Assembly (NCBI GenBank): GCA_937892815.1
Contig: CALBHZ010000166.1
Coordinates: 1-7,073, forward strand
Reading direction: 5' to 3'
Source of the DNA: an uncultured archaeon
Lineage (GTDB): Archaea; Thermoproteota; Nitrososphaeria; Conexivisphaerales; CALBHZ01
DNA length: 7,073 nucleotides
Part shown: positions 1 through 5,634 of the stretch, piece by piece
How positions within the stretch are numbered: position 1 is the stretch's first letter
How the letters are laid out: each line of letters starts with the position of its first letter
Translations under genes and position numbers: made by a program
The notes under the pieces: generated by a model
What the model was told of the DNA's origin: nothing
Seen by the model: the letters and a program-made list of their open reading frames with translations, nothing else
The model's database searches: none

Positions 1-68
1 TTCAAGCAGAAGACGGCATACGAGATGTAGAGAGGTCTCGTGGGCTCGGAGATGTGTATAAGAGACAG
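1..68 (+). other. Illumina P7/Nextera i7 adapter (non-genomic contamination)
   Basis: After two stray bases, positions 3-26 are the Illumina P7 flow-cell sequence (begins CAAGCAGAAGACGG, ends ACGAGAT). Positions 27-34 are an 8-base index, GTAGAGAG, which I recall as the Nextera N707 index as written in the adapter. Positions 35-49 are the Nextera read-2 linker (GTCTCGTGGGCTCGG) and 50-68 the 19-bp Tn5 mosaic end (AGATGTGTATAAGAGACAG). Every segment is in its canonical order and length, so this is a library artefact at a contig end, not biology. It supplies a false in-frame ATG at 54 to the gene that follows. Confidence 0.98.
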
Positions 69-929
69 GCATCAATGTTTAGCATTAAAAAGATTTTATT
101 TAGTGGAAGAACGGAGTATCAAGAGGTTATCGTAGCGGAGTTAAGGGAATATGGCATTTCTCTTATTTTAGATGGAAAAATACAAAGTAGCGAGAGAGAC
201 GAATTCATATATCATGAAATGCTTGTTCACCCAGCTTTAATAACCCATCCAAATCCTGAAAGGGTTTTATTGATTGGAGGAGGTGAGGGAGCGACTTTAA
301 GGGAGATATTGAAACACAGTACGGTTAAGGAGGTCGTAATGGTAGATATAGATGAGGAAGTAGTTGATATTTGTAAGAAATACTTGGGGAGTTTTCACCG
401 AGGTAGCTTCAACGATCCTAGAGCTAAGTTGATAATAGATGATGGTAGGGAGTTCTTAAGAAGGGAAAAGGGAGGGTGGGACGTAATAGTATTAGACGTC
501 ACAGATCCAATAGAGGAAGGCCCCTCTAAACTGCTGTATACTAAGGAGTTTTATGAGTTAGCTAGTAGTAAGCTTAAGGAAGACGGTATCCTCGTTACTC
601 AATCAACAAGCCTTACACAAAATATGGATGCCTTTGCTACTATCTTCAGAACTTTGAGAAAGGTCTTCCCTATAGTAAGGGCTACGAGGGCCTTTGTTCC
701 AGTTTATACAGCCGATTGGTCCTTTACCATCGCTTCTAAGAAACACGATCCACAAGCCGTAGAGAGTGAGGAAGCTGGGAAAAGGGTAAATGAGAGAGGG
801 ATAGGGGATTTAAAGTATTACGATCCCTCTTTCCATCCATATTACTTCCATTTACCCAAATTCGTACGTGAGTATATAAACAAGAGCGATAAAATTGCTT
901 TAGATAAAGCCCCCGCCTTTATTTACTGA
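69..929 (+). CDS. speE: Aminopropyltransferase (spermidine/thermospermine synthase family), 5'-truncated
   Basis: Transfers an aminopropyl group from decarboxylated S-adenosylmethionine to a polyamine acceptor in the cytoplasm. Numbered from the first genomic Met (base 75), it shows YHE at 46-48, the nucleotide-binding GGGEGAT at 68-74, the acidic VDID at 90-93, DDG at 122-124, and the catalytic-region block LDVTDPIEEGPSKLLYT starting near 140. The GGGEG form (instead of GGGDG) and the DPIEEGP...LYT block resemble crenarchaeal and plant ACL5-like enzymes, so the product could be thermospermine or another long polyamine; this is inference. The reading frame is open back into the adapter. Family members usually carry about 15-20 more N-terminal residues, so the true start is probably lost and the Met at 75 is only the earliest genomic candidate. 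It converges on kptA with a 15-base gap. Confidence 0.93.
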   Translation, partial: ASMFSIKKILFSGRTEYQEVIVAELREYGISLILDGKIQSSERDEFIYHEMLVHPALITHPNPERVLLIGGGEGATLREILKHSTVKEVVMVDIDEEVVDICKKYLGSFHRGSFNDPRAKLIIDDGREFLRREKGGWDVIVLDVTDPIEEGPSKLLYTKEFYELASSKLKEDGILVTQSTSLTQNMDAFATIFRTLRKVFPIVRATRAFVPVYTADWSFTIASKKHDPQAVESEEAGKRVNERGIGDLKYYDPSFHPYYFHLPKFVREYINKSDKIALDKAPAFIY

Positions 930-944
930 ATAATCTTACAATTC

Positions 945-1607
945 CTATAAACTAGGCTTTAATCTAAGCCTTACTTTAATGCAATGACTAGGAACATAAG
1001 AGGTCAAGTATACCTTTTTAGAGGCTTCATATACTTTAAGTCCCATTTTATAAAGGCATTCAGGATCTATCTCTAACACTACAACATTTTCGCTTTTCCT
1101 ACGTCCTACTTCAATAGCATCTTCAATTGAAGTTGTAAGGTGGACGAAGTTCCTCTTCATAGGCTTTAACCCCTTCTCCATTATAGATGAAAGGTTTTCA
1201 AAAGCCGTTCCATGATAGAGCTTTCCCCTATAGGAAACCTCCTTAAATTCAATATCTACTTTATACGTATGTCCATACCTCGCCCTAATCCTATTACCCC
1301 TTATCTCAAACCTTCCTTTAGGATCTAAAAGGGCTATTGCCTCGATTACCTCTCCATTTACCCATGAGTAAAGGTGGCTATGAGGCCATCTACTCCTTAA
1401 GAACGCAACTAACTCTCCTATATCAATCCATCCCTCCCTACTTACCTTAAGCTCTAGTTGAAGAGCTAAATGCCTTAATATAGCGGATAGAGTCTTACTT
1501 AACATAACCCTTCTCTTTCTATCAACTACTAGATCGGCTTTAACGTTACAATGAACACTATCTTCCGTATATCTTCCGCATTTTCTACATCTATACACAT
1601 CCTTCAT
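945..1607 (-). CDS. kptA: RNA 2'-phosphotransferase (Tpt1/KptA)
   Basis: Removes a 2'-phosphate from RNA using NAD+, giving ADP-ribose 1'',2''-cyclic phosphate; in eukaryotes this finishes tRNA splicing, while in archaea the natural substrate is less clear. Family signatures: LSKTLSAILRH at 36-46 (the conserved Arg-His), GW at 59-60, the RARYGH block at 108-113, YHGT at 131-134, then FVHLT, the VGRR stretch and a C-terminal VYLTSYVP block. Ahead of the catalytic domain, residues 1-33 hold C7-x2-C10 and H19-C20, consistent with the small metal knuckle found in archaeal KptA. At 220 residues it is a normal length for that form. The ATG at 1607 is preceded by a TATA-like box at the right distance for a leaderless transcript. 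It is divergent from the MetF-like gene. Confidence 0.92.
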   Translation of the reverse strand: MKDVYRCRKCGRYTEDSVHCNVKADLVVDRKRRVMLSKTLSAILRHLALQLELKVSREGWIDIGELVAFLRSRWPHSHLYSWVNGEVIEAIALLDPKGRFEIRGNRIRARYGHTYKVDIEFKEVSYRGKLYHGTAFENLSSIMEKGLKPMKRNFVHLTTSIEDAIEVGRRKSENVVVLEIDPECLYKMGLKVYEASKKVYLTSYVPSHCIKVRLRLKPSL

Positions 1608-1632
1608 TTTTAGTTTAAGCCATGAGGACGGA

Positions 1633-1640
1633 GTATAAGA
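1633..1640 (-). promoter_or_regulatory. Probable TATA box for kptA
   Basis: On the minus strand the sequence TCTTATAC lies about 26 nt upstream of the kptA ATG (1607). This is the spacing expected when transcription starts at or next to the start codon, as in leaderless archaeal genes. The box is a modest match and was identified by eye. Confidence 0.45.
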
Positions 1641-1691
1641 TCTTTTGTACTTCCATATCTATGATTATCAAAGGATACCTGGGAAAAGCTC

Positions 1692-1713
1692 TTTTTAAAG
1701 GAAACGTTTATCA
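1692..1713 (+). promoter_or_regulatory. Probable promoter region of the MetF-like/TtuA-like pair
   Basis: Two A/T-rich candidates lie upstream of the ATG at 1745: TTTTTAAAGG (1692-1701), which would give a leader of about 25 nt, and CGTTTATCA (1705-1713), which would give a start site about 10 nt before the ATG. I cannot decide between them. Confidence 0.35.
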
Positions 1714-1744
1714 AAACCTCATGTTCAAGTAGGAATCGTTAGTA

Positions 1745-2467
1745 ATGAAGATCGTATGTGAGTTAGTCCCCAGTACTAAGTTAGAACTTCTCAATAGCCT
1801 CGTTAGGGAGTTAACGGAGTGTACCGATGTATTCGATATTCCCGATTCTCCTCTTGGAAGGCCATATCCTAATTCCCTAACCGTAGCCACGTACCTTAAA
1901 CTTATCACAAATAAGGAGGTCTTTGGCCATATAAGGCTAAAGGATGTAAACCTAAACGCCCTTATATCGTTAGTTAAATCCGCCATCCTCTTCAAGATAG
2001 ACGCTGTTGTATTGCTACAGGGCGATAATCCAACAATCGGGCCCTCGGTAAGTTTTACGTCTACCGAACAAGCCGTCGAAGTCTTAAAAAGGGAGTTGAA
2101 AGGGGAAGAACTTCCCAAAATAGGGGCTTTGTTAAGCTTAAGGTATCCTAAGGAAAGGATCTTACAAAGATTGAGATCAGGTGCAGATCTCTTTTTAGTA
2201 TTGCGTCTATCGAACCCATCAGATATAGAAGATATATCTAAGGAAGCCAAGAAGTTGGGAATCGAGCTCTACCCCTATGTATTGGTAAAGACCGTTAAAA
2301 GCAAGAGGATATTAAGTTCGCTAAGCGGACAATATTCCGTTGAGCTAAACAATCTAGAGAGCTTAATTGAGAACCTAAGGGATCTAGTTAACGGCGTGAT
2401 TATTTCATGTCCAGGAGATCATAAAGGGTTGGTTGAAGCCGTTAAAATCGCGAAATCGGTAGTTTAA
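1745..2467 (+). CDS. Methylenetetrahydrofolate reductase (MetF)-like protein, short archaeal form
   Basis: Likely a flavin-dependent reductase acting on a methylene-tetrahydropterin (folate, methanopterin or a relative) in one-carbon metabolism. At 240 residues it fits a TIM barrel of the MTHFR superfamily but is shorter than bacterial MetF (about 290-300). Visible family features: VCELVPS at 4-10, with E6 in the place of the catalytic Glu of MetF (FEFFPP); GHIRLKD at 61-67, matching the H-containing strand after the second barrel element; and LLQGDNP at 90-96, with D94 matching the flavin-interacting Asp of the xGDxP motif. The ATG at 1745 fits the conserved N-terminus. A gap of 28 nt leads to the TtuA-like gene, so the two may be co-transcribed. 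It lies close to a relic methyltransferase operon, which suggests but does not prove a link to methyl-group handling. It could instead be a divergent superfamily member with another substrate. Confidence 0.72.
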   Translation: MKIVCELVPSTKLELLNSLVRELTECTDVFDIPDSPLGRPYPNSLTVATYLKLITNKEVFGHIRLKDVNLNALISLVKSAILFKIDAVVLLQGDNPTIGPSVSFTSTEQAVEVLKRELKGEELPKIGALLSLRYPKERILQRLRSGADLFLVLRLSNPSDIEDISKEAKKLGIELYPYVLVKTVKSKRILSSLSGQYSVELNNLESLIENLRDLVNGVIISCPGDHKGLVEAVKIAKSVV

Positions 2468-2495
2468 TAATAAAGGTAAAATATTACCGTAGGAC

Positions 2496-3449
2496 TTGTC
2501 CTCTAGATTGAAGATATTATGTACTAAGTGCAAAGAGAGAGAAGCGGTTGCCTACTTACCTTACTCAAATCAAAAGCTATGCGTCCAATGCTTTAACACC
2601 TTTTTCGAAAATAGAGTTAAGAAAACCGTAGAGAAATACCGTATGTTCGAGGAGGACGATGAAATAGGCGTAGCTATCTCTGGAGGTAAAGATAGCGCGA
2701 GCTTAATCTACGCTCTCAGATCTATCTATCCAAGGCTTAAGTTAAAGGCCTTTTACGTAAACTTAGGGATAGAAGGGTATTCAGATCACTGCGAGGAAAA
2801 AGCCAGAAGGGTAGCTGAAATGGTCAACGCTGAGTTCATAGTATACGATTTAAGGAAGGAAGATGGGGTGAGCGTCGACCTCTTTAGACATACGAACTAC
2901 AAAAATAAGATATGTTCTCCATGTGGAGTAATAAAGCGCAGGCTATTCGACGTTTTAGCGAAAAGGGCAAATGTAAAGATATTAGCAACGGGTCATAACT
3001 TAGATGATATCGTAAGCATTTATTTATCCGGTTTCTTCTCAGGAGACTTTACGTACATAGCTAGGTTAAAACCCGTTCAACCTCCTCTCGTGAACGGATT
3101 TCCTAAGAAGGTAAAGCCTTTAATTCGAACCCCGGAAATGGATACGGCCGTTTACGCTATGTACAACAAATTGCCTATAAGAGAGGTCGAATGTCCTCAC
3201 GCTAAGGGAAACGTGGAGATGAAGTATAAATCCCTTATATACTATATGGAGAAGAGAGATCCTAGGTTTAAGTTTACGGTACTATCCCTATTTTTGAAGA
3301 GGTTTATACCTTTAATAGAGGATAAGGTTGAAGAAAAATCTCTCATGAGCTGTAAAAGCTGCGGCTTTCCATCTAGTATGGAAATATGTGGATATTGTAA
3401 AAGGATTAACTTACTTAGGGATGTAAAAAGAAAGCTAGGTTTAACTTAA
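2496..3449 (+). CDS. ttuA: tRNA 2-thiolation protein, TtuA/NcsA (Ncs6) family
   Basis: Activates a uridine in tRNA by adenylation and replaces its O2 with sulfur; TtuA acts on U54, which stabilises tRNA in thermophiles, and NcsA on wobble U34. Domains in order: an N-terminal zinc finger (C9, C12, C29, C32); the PP-loop ATP site SGGKDS at 62-67; CSPC at 140-143 and C233, which together match the three-Cys [4Fe-4S] site known in both TtuA and NcsA; ATGHNLDD at 164-171; and a C-terminal zinc finger (CKSC...CGYC, about 285-300). The length of 317 is normal. The start is a TTG, since no ATG lies before the first zinc finger; an in-frame TTG four codons later is possible. It is probably in an operon with the MetF-like gene 28 nt upstream. 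I cannot separate TtuA from NcsA by eye; the symbol is provisional. Confidence 0.9.
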   Translation: MSSRLKILCTKCKEREAVAYLPYSNQKLCVQCFNTFFENRVKKTVEKYRMFEEDDEIGVAISGGKDSASLIYALRSIYPRLKLKAFYVNLGIEGYSDHCEEKARRVAEMVNAEFIVYDLRKEDGVSVDLFRHTNYKNKICSPCGVIKRRLFDVLAKRANVKILATGHNLDDIVSIYLSGFFSGDFTYIARLKPVQPPLVNGFPKKVKPLIRTPEMDTAVYAMYNKLPIREVECPHAKGNVEMKYKSLIYYMEKRDPRFKFTVLSLFLKRFIPLIEDKVEEKSLMSCKSCGFPSSMEICGYCKRINLLRDVKRKLGLT

Positions 3450-3474
3450 CGCTTCCTCATACCATCTCCCCCTC

Positions 3475-3499
3475 CAACTTTTCTCTTATTCTCTTCTAA
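3475..3499 (+). terminator. Pyrimidine/T-rich tract, possible terminator of the ttuA-like gene
   Basis: About 25-50 nt after the TtuA-like stop codon the plus strand is strongly pyrimidine-rich with short T runs (CTTTTCTCTTATTCTCTTC). Archaeal intrinsic termination can use such T-rich stretches without a hairpin. The position suits the end of the plus-strand operon just before it meets the convergent mta relic. This is weak, composition-only evidence. Confidence 0.3.
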
Positions 3500-3804
3500 C
3501 TAAAGCCTTTCCTAGCTAATTCAGCTATTTTTACGGCATACTTTTCTTCATTATAGCCAGCAAGAATGAACTAGCGAACTCCTTGGGTTCGGCTCCTCTT
3601 TTTTGCGCTCATAATACTCGTTATCAAAGCGCTTCCATAAAGTAAGAGCGGCCTTTCCTCAATAACCTTCTCAATTACCCTTCGATTAGGCACGTCTTTC
3701 CCTAAATCTATTACATCGTATCCGTTTACCTTAAGAAAGGTTACAACTAAGTTCTTTCCTAGATCGTATATATCTCCTTCAGCAACGAAATATTTGGCCC
3801 TATC
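3496..3804 (-). pseudogene. mtaC: Remnant of methanol corrinoid protein (MtaC-like), broken
   Basis: Intact MtaC carries methyl groups on a corrinoid between MtaB and MtaA. Directly after the mtaA stop, in another frame, the minus strand reads AEGDIYDLGKNLV, then NGYDVIDLGKDVP and YGSALITSIM: the cobalamin-binding Rossmann fold of MtaC/MtbC-type proteins (EGDxHxxGKN, GxxVxDLGxDVP, SALxT). Three defects are visible. The N-terminal helical domain (about 80 residues) and any start codon are missing. The cobalt-ligating His of DxHxxG is Tyr (codon at 3766-3768, CAC-to-TAC type change). After ALITSIMSAKK the frame breaks at an A run (AAAAAAG), and GAEPKEFASSFL and GYNEEKYAVKIAELA follow in shifted frames to a TAG at 3496, with part of the usual C-terminal segment deleted. 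The sister genes upstream are mtaA and mtaB'. The product cannot be functional. Confidence 0.85.
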
Positions 3805-4829
3805 TATAAAGCCATCTCTTCCTCACACTTCCTGGCCTCCTCCACCATTACCCTAACGTTCTCCGTAGGTGTAAGAGGAGATAGGGAACATCCAGGAGCG
3901 ATTATATCAATTCCTCCCTCAATAGCTTTTCGAACCGCCTTCCTTACCTCATTGACGTCTTTTTGAAGGAGAACCGTAATCGGGCTTACATTCCCTACTA
4001 ACTTCACCTCTTCTCTAGCAAGCTCTTTCGCCTTCATCAAATCGGTTTTAGCGTCTAAGCTTATGGCCTTAGGCCTTATTTCTACCATTTGAGGTAGAAT
4101 CAGGGTAGCATTTCCACATACGTGAAGTATTATGGGTGCATCGATGCTCTCTATTATCTCCTTTAATCGAGGAGCTACGTGTTTTTCAAAGAACTTAGGG
4201 TTCAACATTTCAGGAGAAGCCACCATTTCCTCTATCGTAACTATGTCCGCACCACGTTTCACTTGATGTTTCGCATACTGAATTAGTAGAGGGGTGATCT
4301 TCGATAAAGCCGTTGTAACGTAATCTACGTTTCTAACCGTCCATTTCAAAAACCTTTCAATACCGAACGCTTGAGCCGCTACGGAAAACGGACCAACTAT
4401 GCCTGAGATTATAGGGGCTCTATCTCCCACCTCCTTCCTAAGCATTTCTATAGCGCTCAGTACTGCTGGGACCCTCCCCTTATCTAATATTTCGTTAGGA
4501 AACTCGAACTCTTTAGGGCTCTTGTTTATCGGAGTTTCCACTTCTGGAAATTCGTGCTTTCCTCCCATCTTAACCCTTGCACCGAGAGCTTCGGCCTCAA
4601 CGGTTTGATCGAAGGGAACCCTCACCGACTCGAAGCCTAAAATAGTATGACCGGCTAAAGCTAGCTTAGCCATCTTATTTGAATTCATATGTGCTTCTGG
4701 CCAAAATACGCCTATCTTTTCCATAACTTCAACGGTTCCCGTTTGATTTACGCATATTACGGGGATTTCCCTCTTCTTGCCGTACAGAGCTCCTAAGACC
4801 CTTTCCCTATGTCTCACCTTCAAGTTCAC
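3804..4829 (-). CDS. mtaA: Methylcobamide:coenzyme M methyltransferase, MtaA/MtbA type
   Basis: Moves a methyl group from a methylated corrinoid protein to a thiol, coenzyme M in methanogens, where it then feeds methyl-CoM reductase. It belongs to the uroporphyrinogen-decarboxylase-like zinc methyltransferases. The similarity to methanogen MtaA is strong by eye: VNQTGTVEVMEKIG at 27-40, WPEAHMN at 43-49, MAKLAL at 53-58, LHVCGN at 235-240, LVGNVS at 277-282 and APGCSLSPLTPTENV at 311-325. The zinc ligands H236, C238 and C314 are all present. At 341 residues it is full length with no break. The start is GTG at 4829, and the TGA ending the mtaB relic (4826-4828) overlaps it as GTGTGA, which supports this start and an ancestral coupled operon. 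Its partners on both sides are broken, so it is dispensable and decaying, or serves another methyltransferase system (methylamine, methylthiol) elsewhere. Confidence 0.92.
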   Translation of the reverse strand: MNLKVRHRERVLGALYGKKREIPVICVNQTGTVEVMEKIGVFWPEAHMNSNKMAKLALAGHTILGFESVRVPFDQTVEAEALGARVKMGGKHEFPEVETPINKSPKEFEFPNEILDKGRVPAVLSAIEMLRKEVGDRAPIISGIVGPFSVAAQAFGIERFLKWTVRNVDYVTTALSKITPLLIQYAKHQVKRGADIVTIEEMVASPEMLNPKFFEKHVAPRLKEIIESIDAPIILHVCGNATLILPQMVEIRPKAISLDAKTDLMKAKELAREEVKLVGNVSPITVLLQKDVNEVRKAVRKAIEGGIDIIAPGCSLSPLTPTENVRVMVEEARKCEEEMAL

Positions 4830-5417
4830 ACCTCGTAATTATCCAAAATGAATTTCTCTACATCCTCCTTAACTTTAGGTAGGGTTAGCTGATAAATCTA
4901 TCTTGATCGTCTGGAAGTTCAGATAACTCTTCTTCTGAATTTAAACTCTTTAGCTCTAAATCGTTTAGCCTTAAATACCTATCGTTAGCCGCCTCCCTTA
5001 TCAGCTTTAAAGCCGTTAAAGTGCGCTTCTCGCTCTTAGGTAATAGCTTTCGTTATTTCCCTACCATAGCTCTTTCTAACCTCTAAGCCATATCTGGAGA
5101 TAGTACGAAGACTCGAAGATCTCTTTCTGTACTCTAAGTACTTCCTCTCCCCAACTAGGATTTAAGGTCATTTGAGCAACGAAACTCAGTTTCAAGCTGA
5201 ATAGCTGGTGAGCCTAAATTTACAACCCCCTTCATGACATTTTAGTAATCCTTTCGTGGTTTCTCCTTAAGCTCTTTAAAGACCTCTCAGAACCTAGTCT
5301 TGGAGCGTACTTTACTTCCGGTATTACCGACTCCTTTACTATCGCTAAATCAAATCCGTATCCCAAAGGATGTTTAGATATTCCGAAAATGAGCTCATTA
5401 GGACTTGAGAACTCCAT
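4826..5417 (-). pseudogene. mtaB: Broken methanol:corrinoid methyltransferase (MtaB), internal deletion plus frameshifts
   Basis: Intact MtaB (about 460 residues) moves the methyl of methanol to MtaC. Here the family pattern continues across several frames. From the ATG at 5417: NELIFGISKHPLGYGFDL, VIPEVKYAPRLGSE and HERIT (61 codons, TGA at 5232). One frame over, from about 5238: VVNLGSPAIQLETE. Shifted again from 5180: VAQMTLNPSWGEEV and VQKEIF, matching the MtaB segment with NPSWG. Then RYGLEV from 5095. About 270 codons are missing near 5040, removing the bulk of the barrel. The C-terminus resumes with NDRYLRLNDLELKSL and LPDDQDRF, a frameshift at about 4888, and LPKVKEDVEKF to a TGA at 4826 that overlaps the mtaA start. 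So there are at least four frame breaks plus one large deletion. Residue matches are from memory of the family, not from an alignment. Confidence 0.85.
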
Positions 5418-5500
5418 TTATTGTAAAGCTTAAACATTAATTCTGCAACATATAGGAATGCGTTTAATAGGTATATCTCAACTCCACAATTAAGCTAAAT

Positions 5501-5510
5501 TTTTATTTAA
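5501..5510 (+). promoter_or_regulatory. TATA box for the candidate C/D box sRNA
   Basis: TTTTATTTAA sits in the otherwise gene-free gap after the mtaB relic. Its centre is about 25 nt upstream of 5531, the predicted 5' end of the C/D sRNA, as expected for an archaeal TATA box. No start codon with a useful frame lies just downstream, which favours an RNA gene. Confidence 0.5.
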
Positions 5511-5530
5511 GGACATCTGGAGATGAATTT

Positions 5531-5588
5531 GGCGGATGATGATAGGCCGATGTAATGAAAAGTGATTTAAGCGTCGCATTCTGACGCT
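5531..5588 (+). ncRNA. Candidate box C/D guide sRNA (2'-O-methylation guide)
   Basis: Archaeal C/D sRNAs direct fibrillarin to methylate ribose in rRNA or tRNA. Box C is a perfect ATGATGA (5536-5542), box D is CTGA (5581-5584), a weaker D' is ATGA (5555-5558) and C' is GTGATTT (5562-5568), with a 3-nt D'-C' spacer. Both guides are exactly 12 nt: TAGGCCGATGTA (5543-5554) and AAGCGTCGCATT (5569-5580), the usual archaeal length. A short terminal stem can form between GGCG (5531-5534) and CGCT (5585-5588), with one extra G before box C. By the D+5 rule the predicted modified target bases pair with A5550 (a U in UACAUCGGCCUA) and G5576 (a C in AAUGCGACGCUU). I cannot place these in an rRNA or tRNA from memory. 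A TATA box lies at the right distance. The imperfect D'/C' boxes lower confidence. Confidence 0.65.
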
Positions 5589-5600
5589 TCCGGAATAAAG

Positions 5601-5610
5601 GTTATATTTA
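5601..5610 (+). promoter_or_regulatory. TATA box for the small zinc-ribbon gene
   Basis: GTTATATTTA is a good archaeal TATA element with its centre about 29 nt before the ATG at 5635, so transcription should begin at or within a few bases of the start codon (leaderless mRNA). There is no Shine-Dalgarno sequence before that ATG, consistent with this. Confidence 0.55.
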
Positions 5611-5634
5611 TCGCTTTATCAGCTATTTATCGTA

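Noticed and set aside
1608..1744. A second guide RNA or tRNA in the kptA/MetF intergenic gap
   Set aside because: No paired C and D boxes, no cloverleaf; it appears to hold only the two divergent promoters.
1711..2250. Long minus-strand open frame (179 codons)
   Set aside because: It lies opposite the MetF-like gene, has no recognisable motif and a Ser/Leu-rich composition typical of antisense frames.
3450..3495. A small gene between the TtuA-like gene and the mtaC relic
   Set aside because: Only a pyrimidine-rich stretch with no start codon in a useful frame.
4399..4608. Plus-strand open frame opposite mtaA
   Set aside because: Antisense shadow of a well-supported gene; low-complexity Ser/Leu/Gly composition.
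5232..5417. A stand-alone 61-residue protein on the minus strand
   Set aside because: Its sequence is the N-terminus of MtaB, and MtaB-like sequence carries on past its stop in other frames, so it is a fragment of the broken gene.
4826..5417. Programmed frameshifting as an explanation for the multiple frames of mtaB
   Set aside because: At least four frame changes plus a deletion of roughly 270 codons, including most of the barrel, cannot be rescued by recoding. Sequencing errors could explain single indels but not the deletion.
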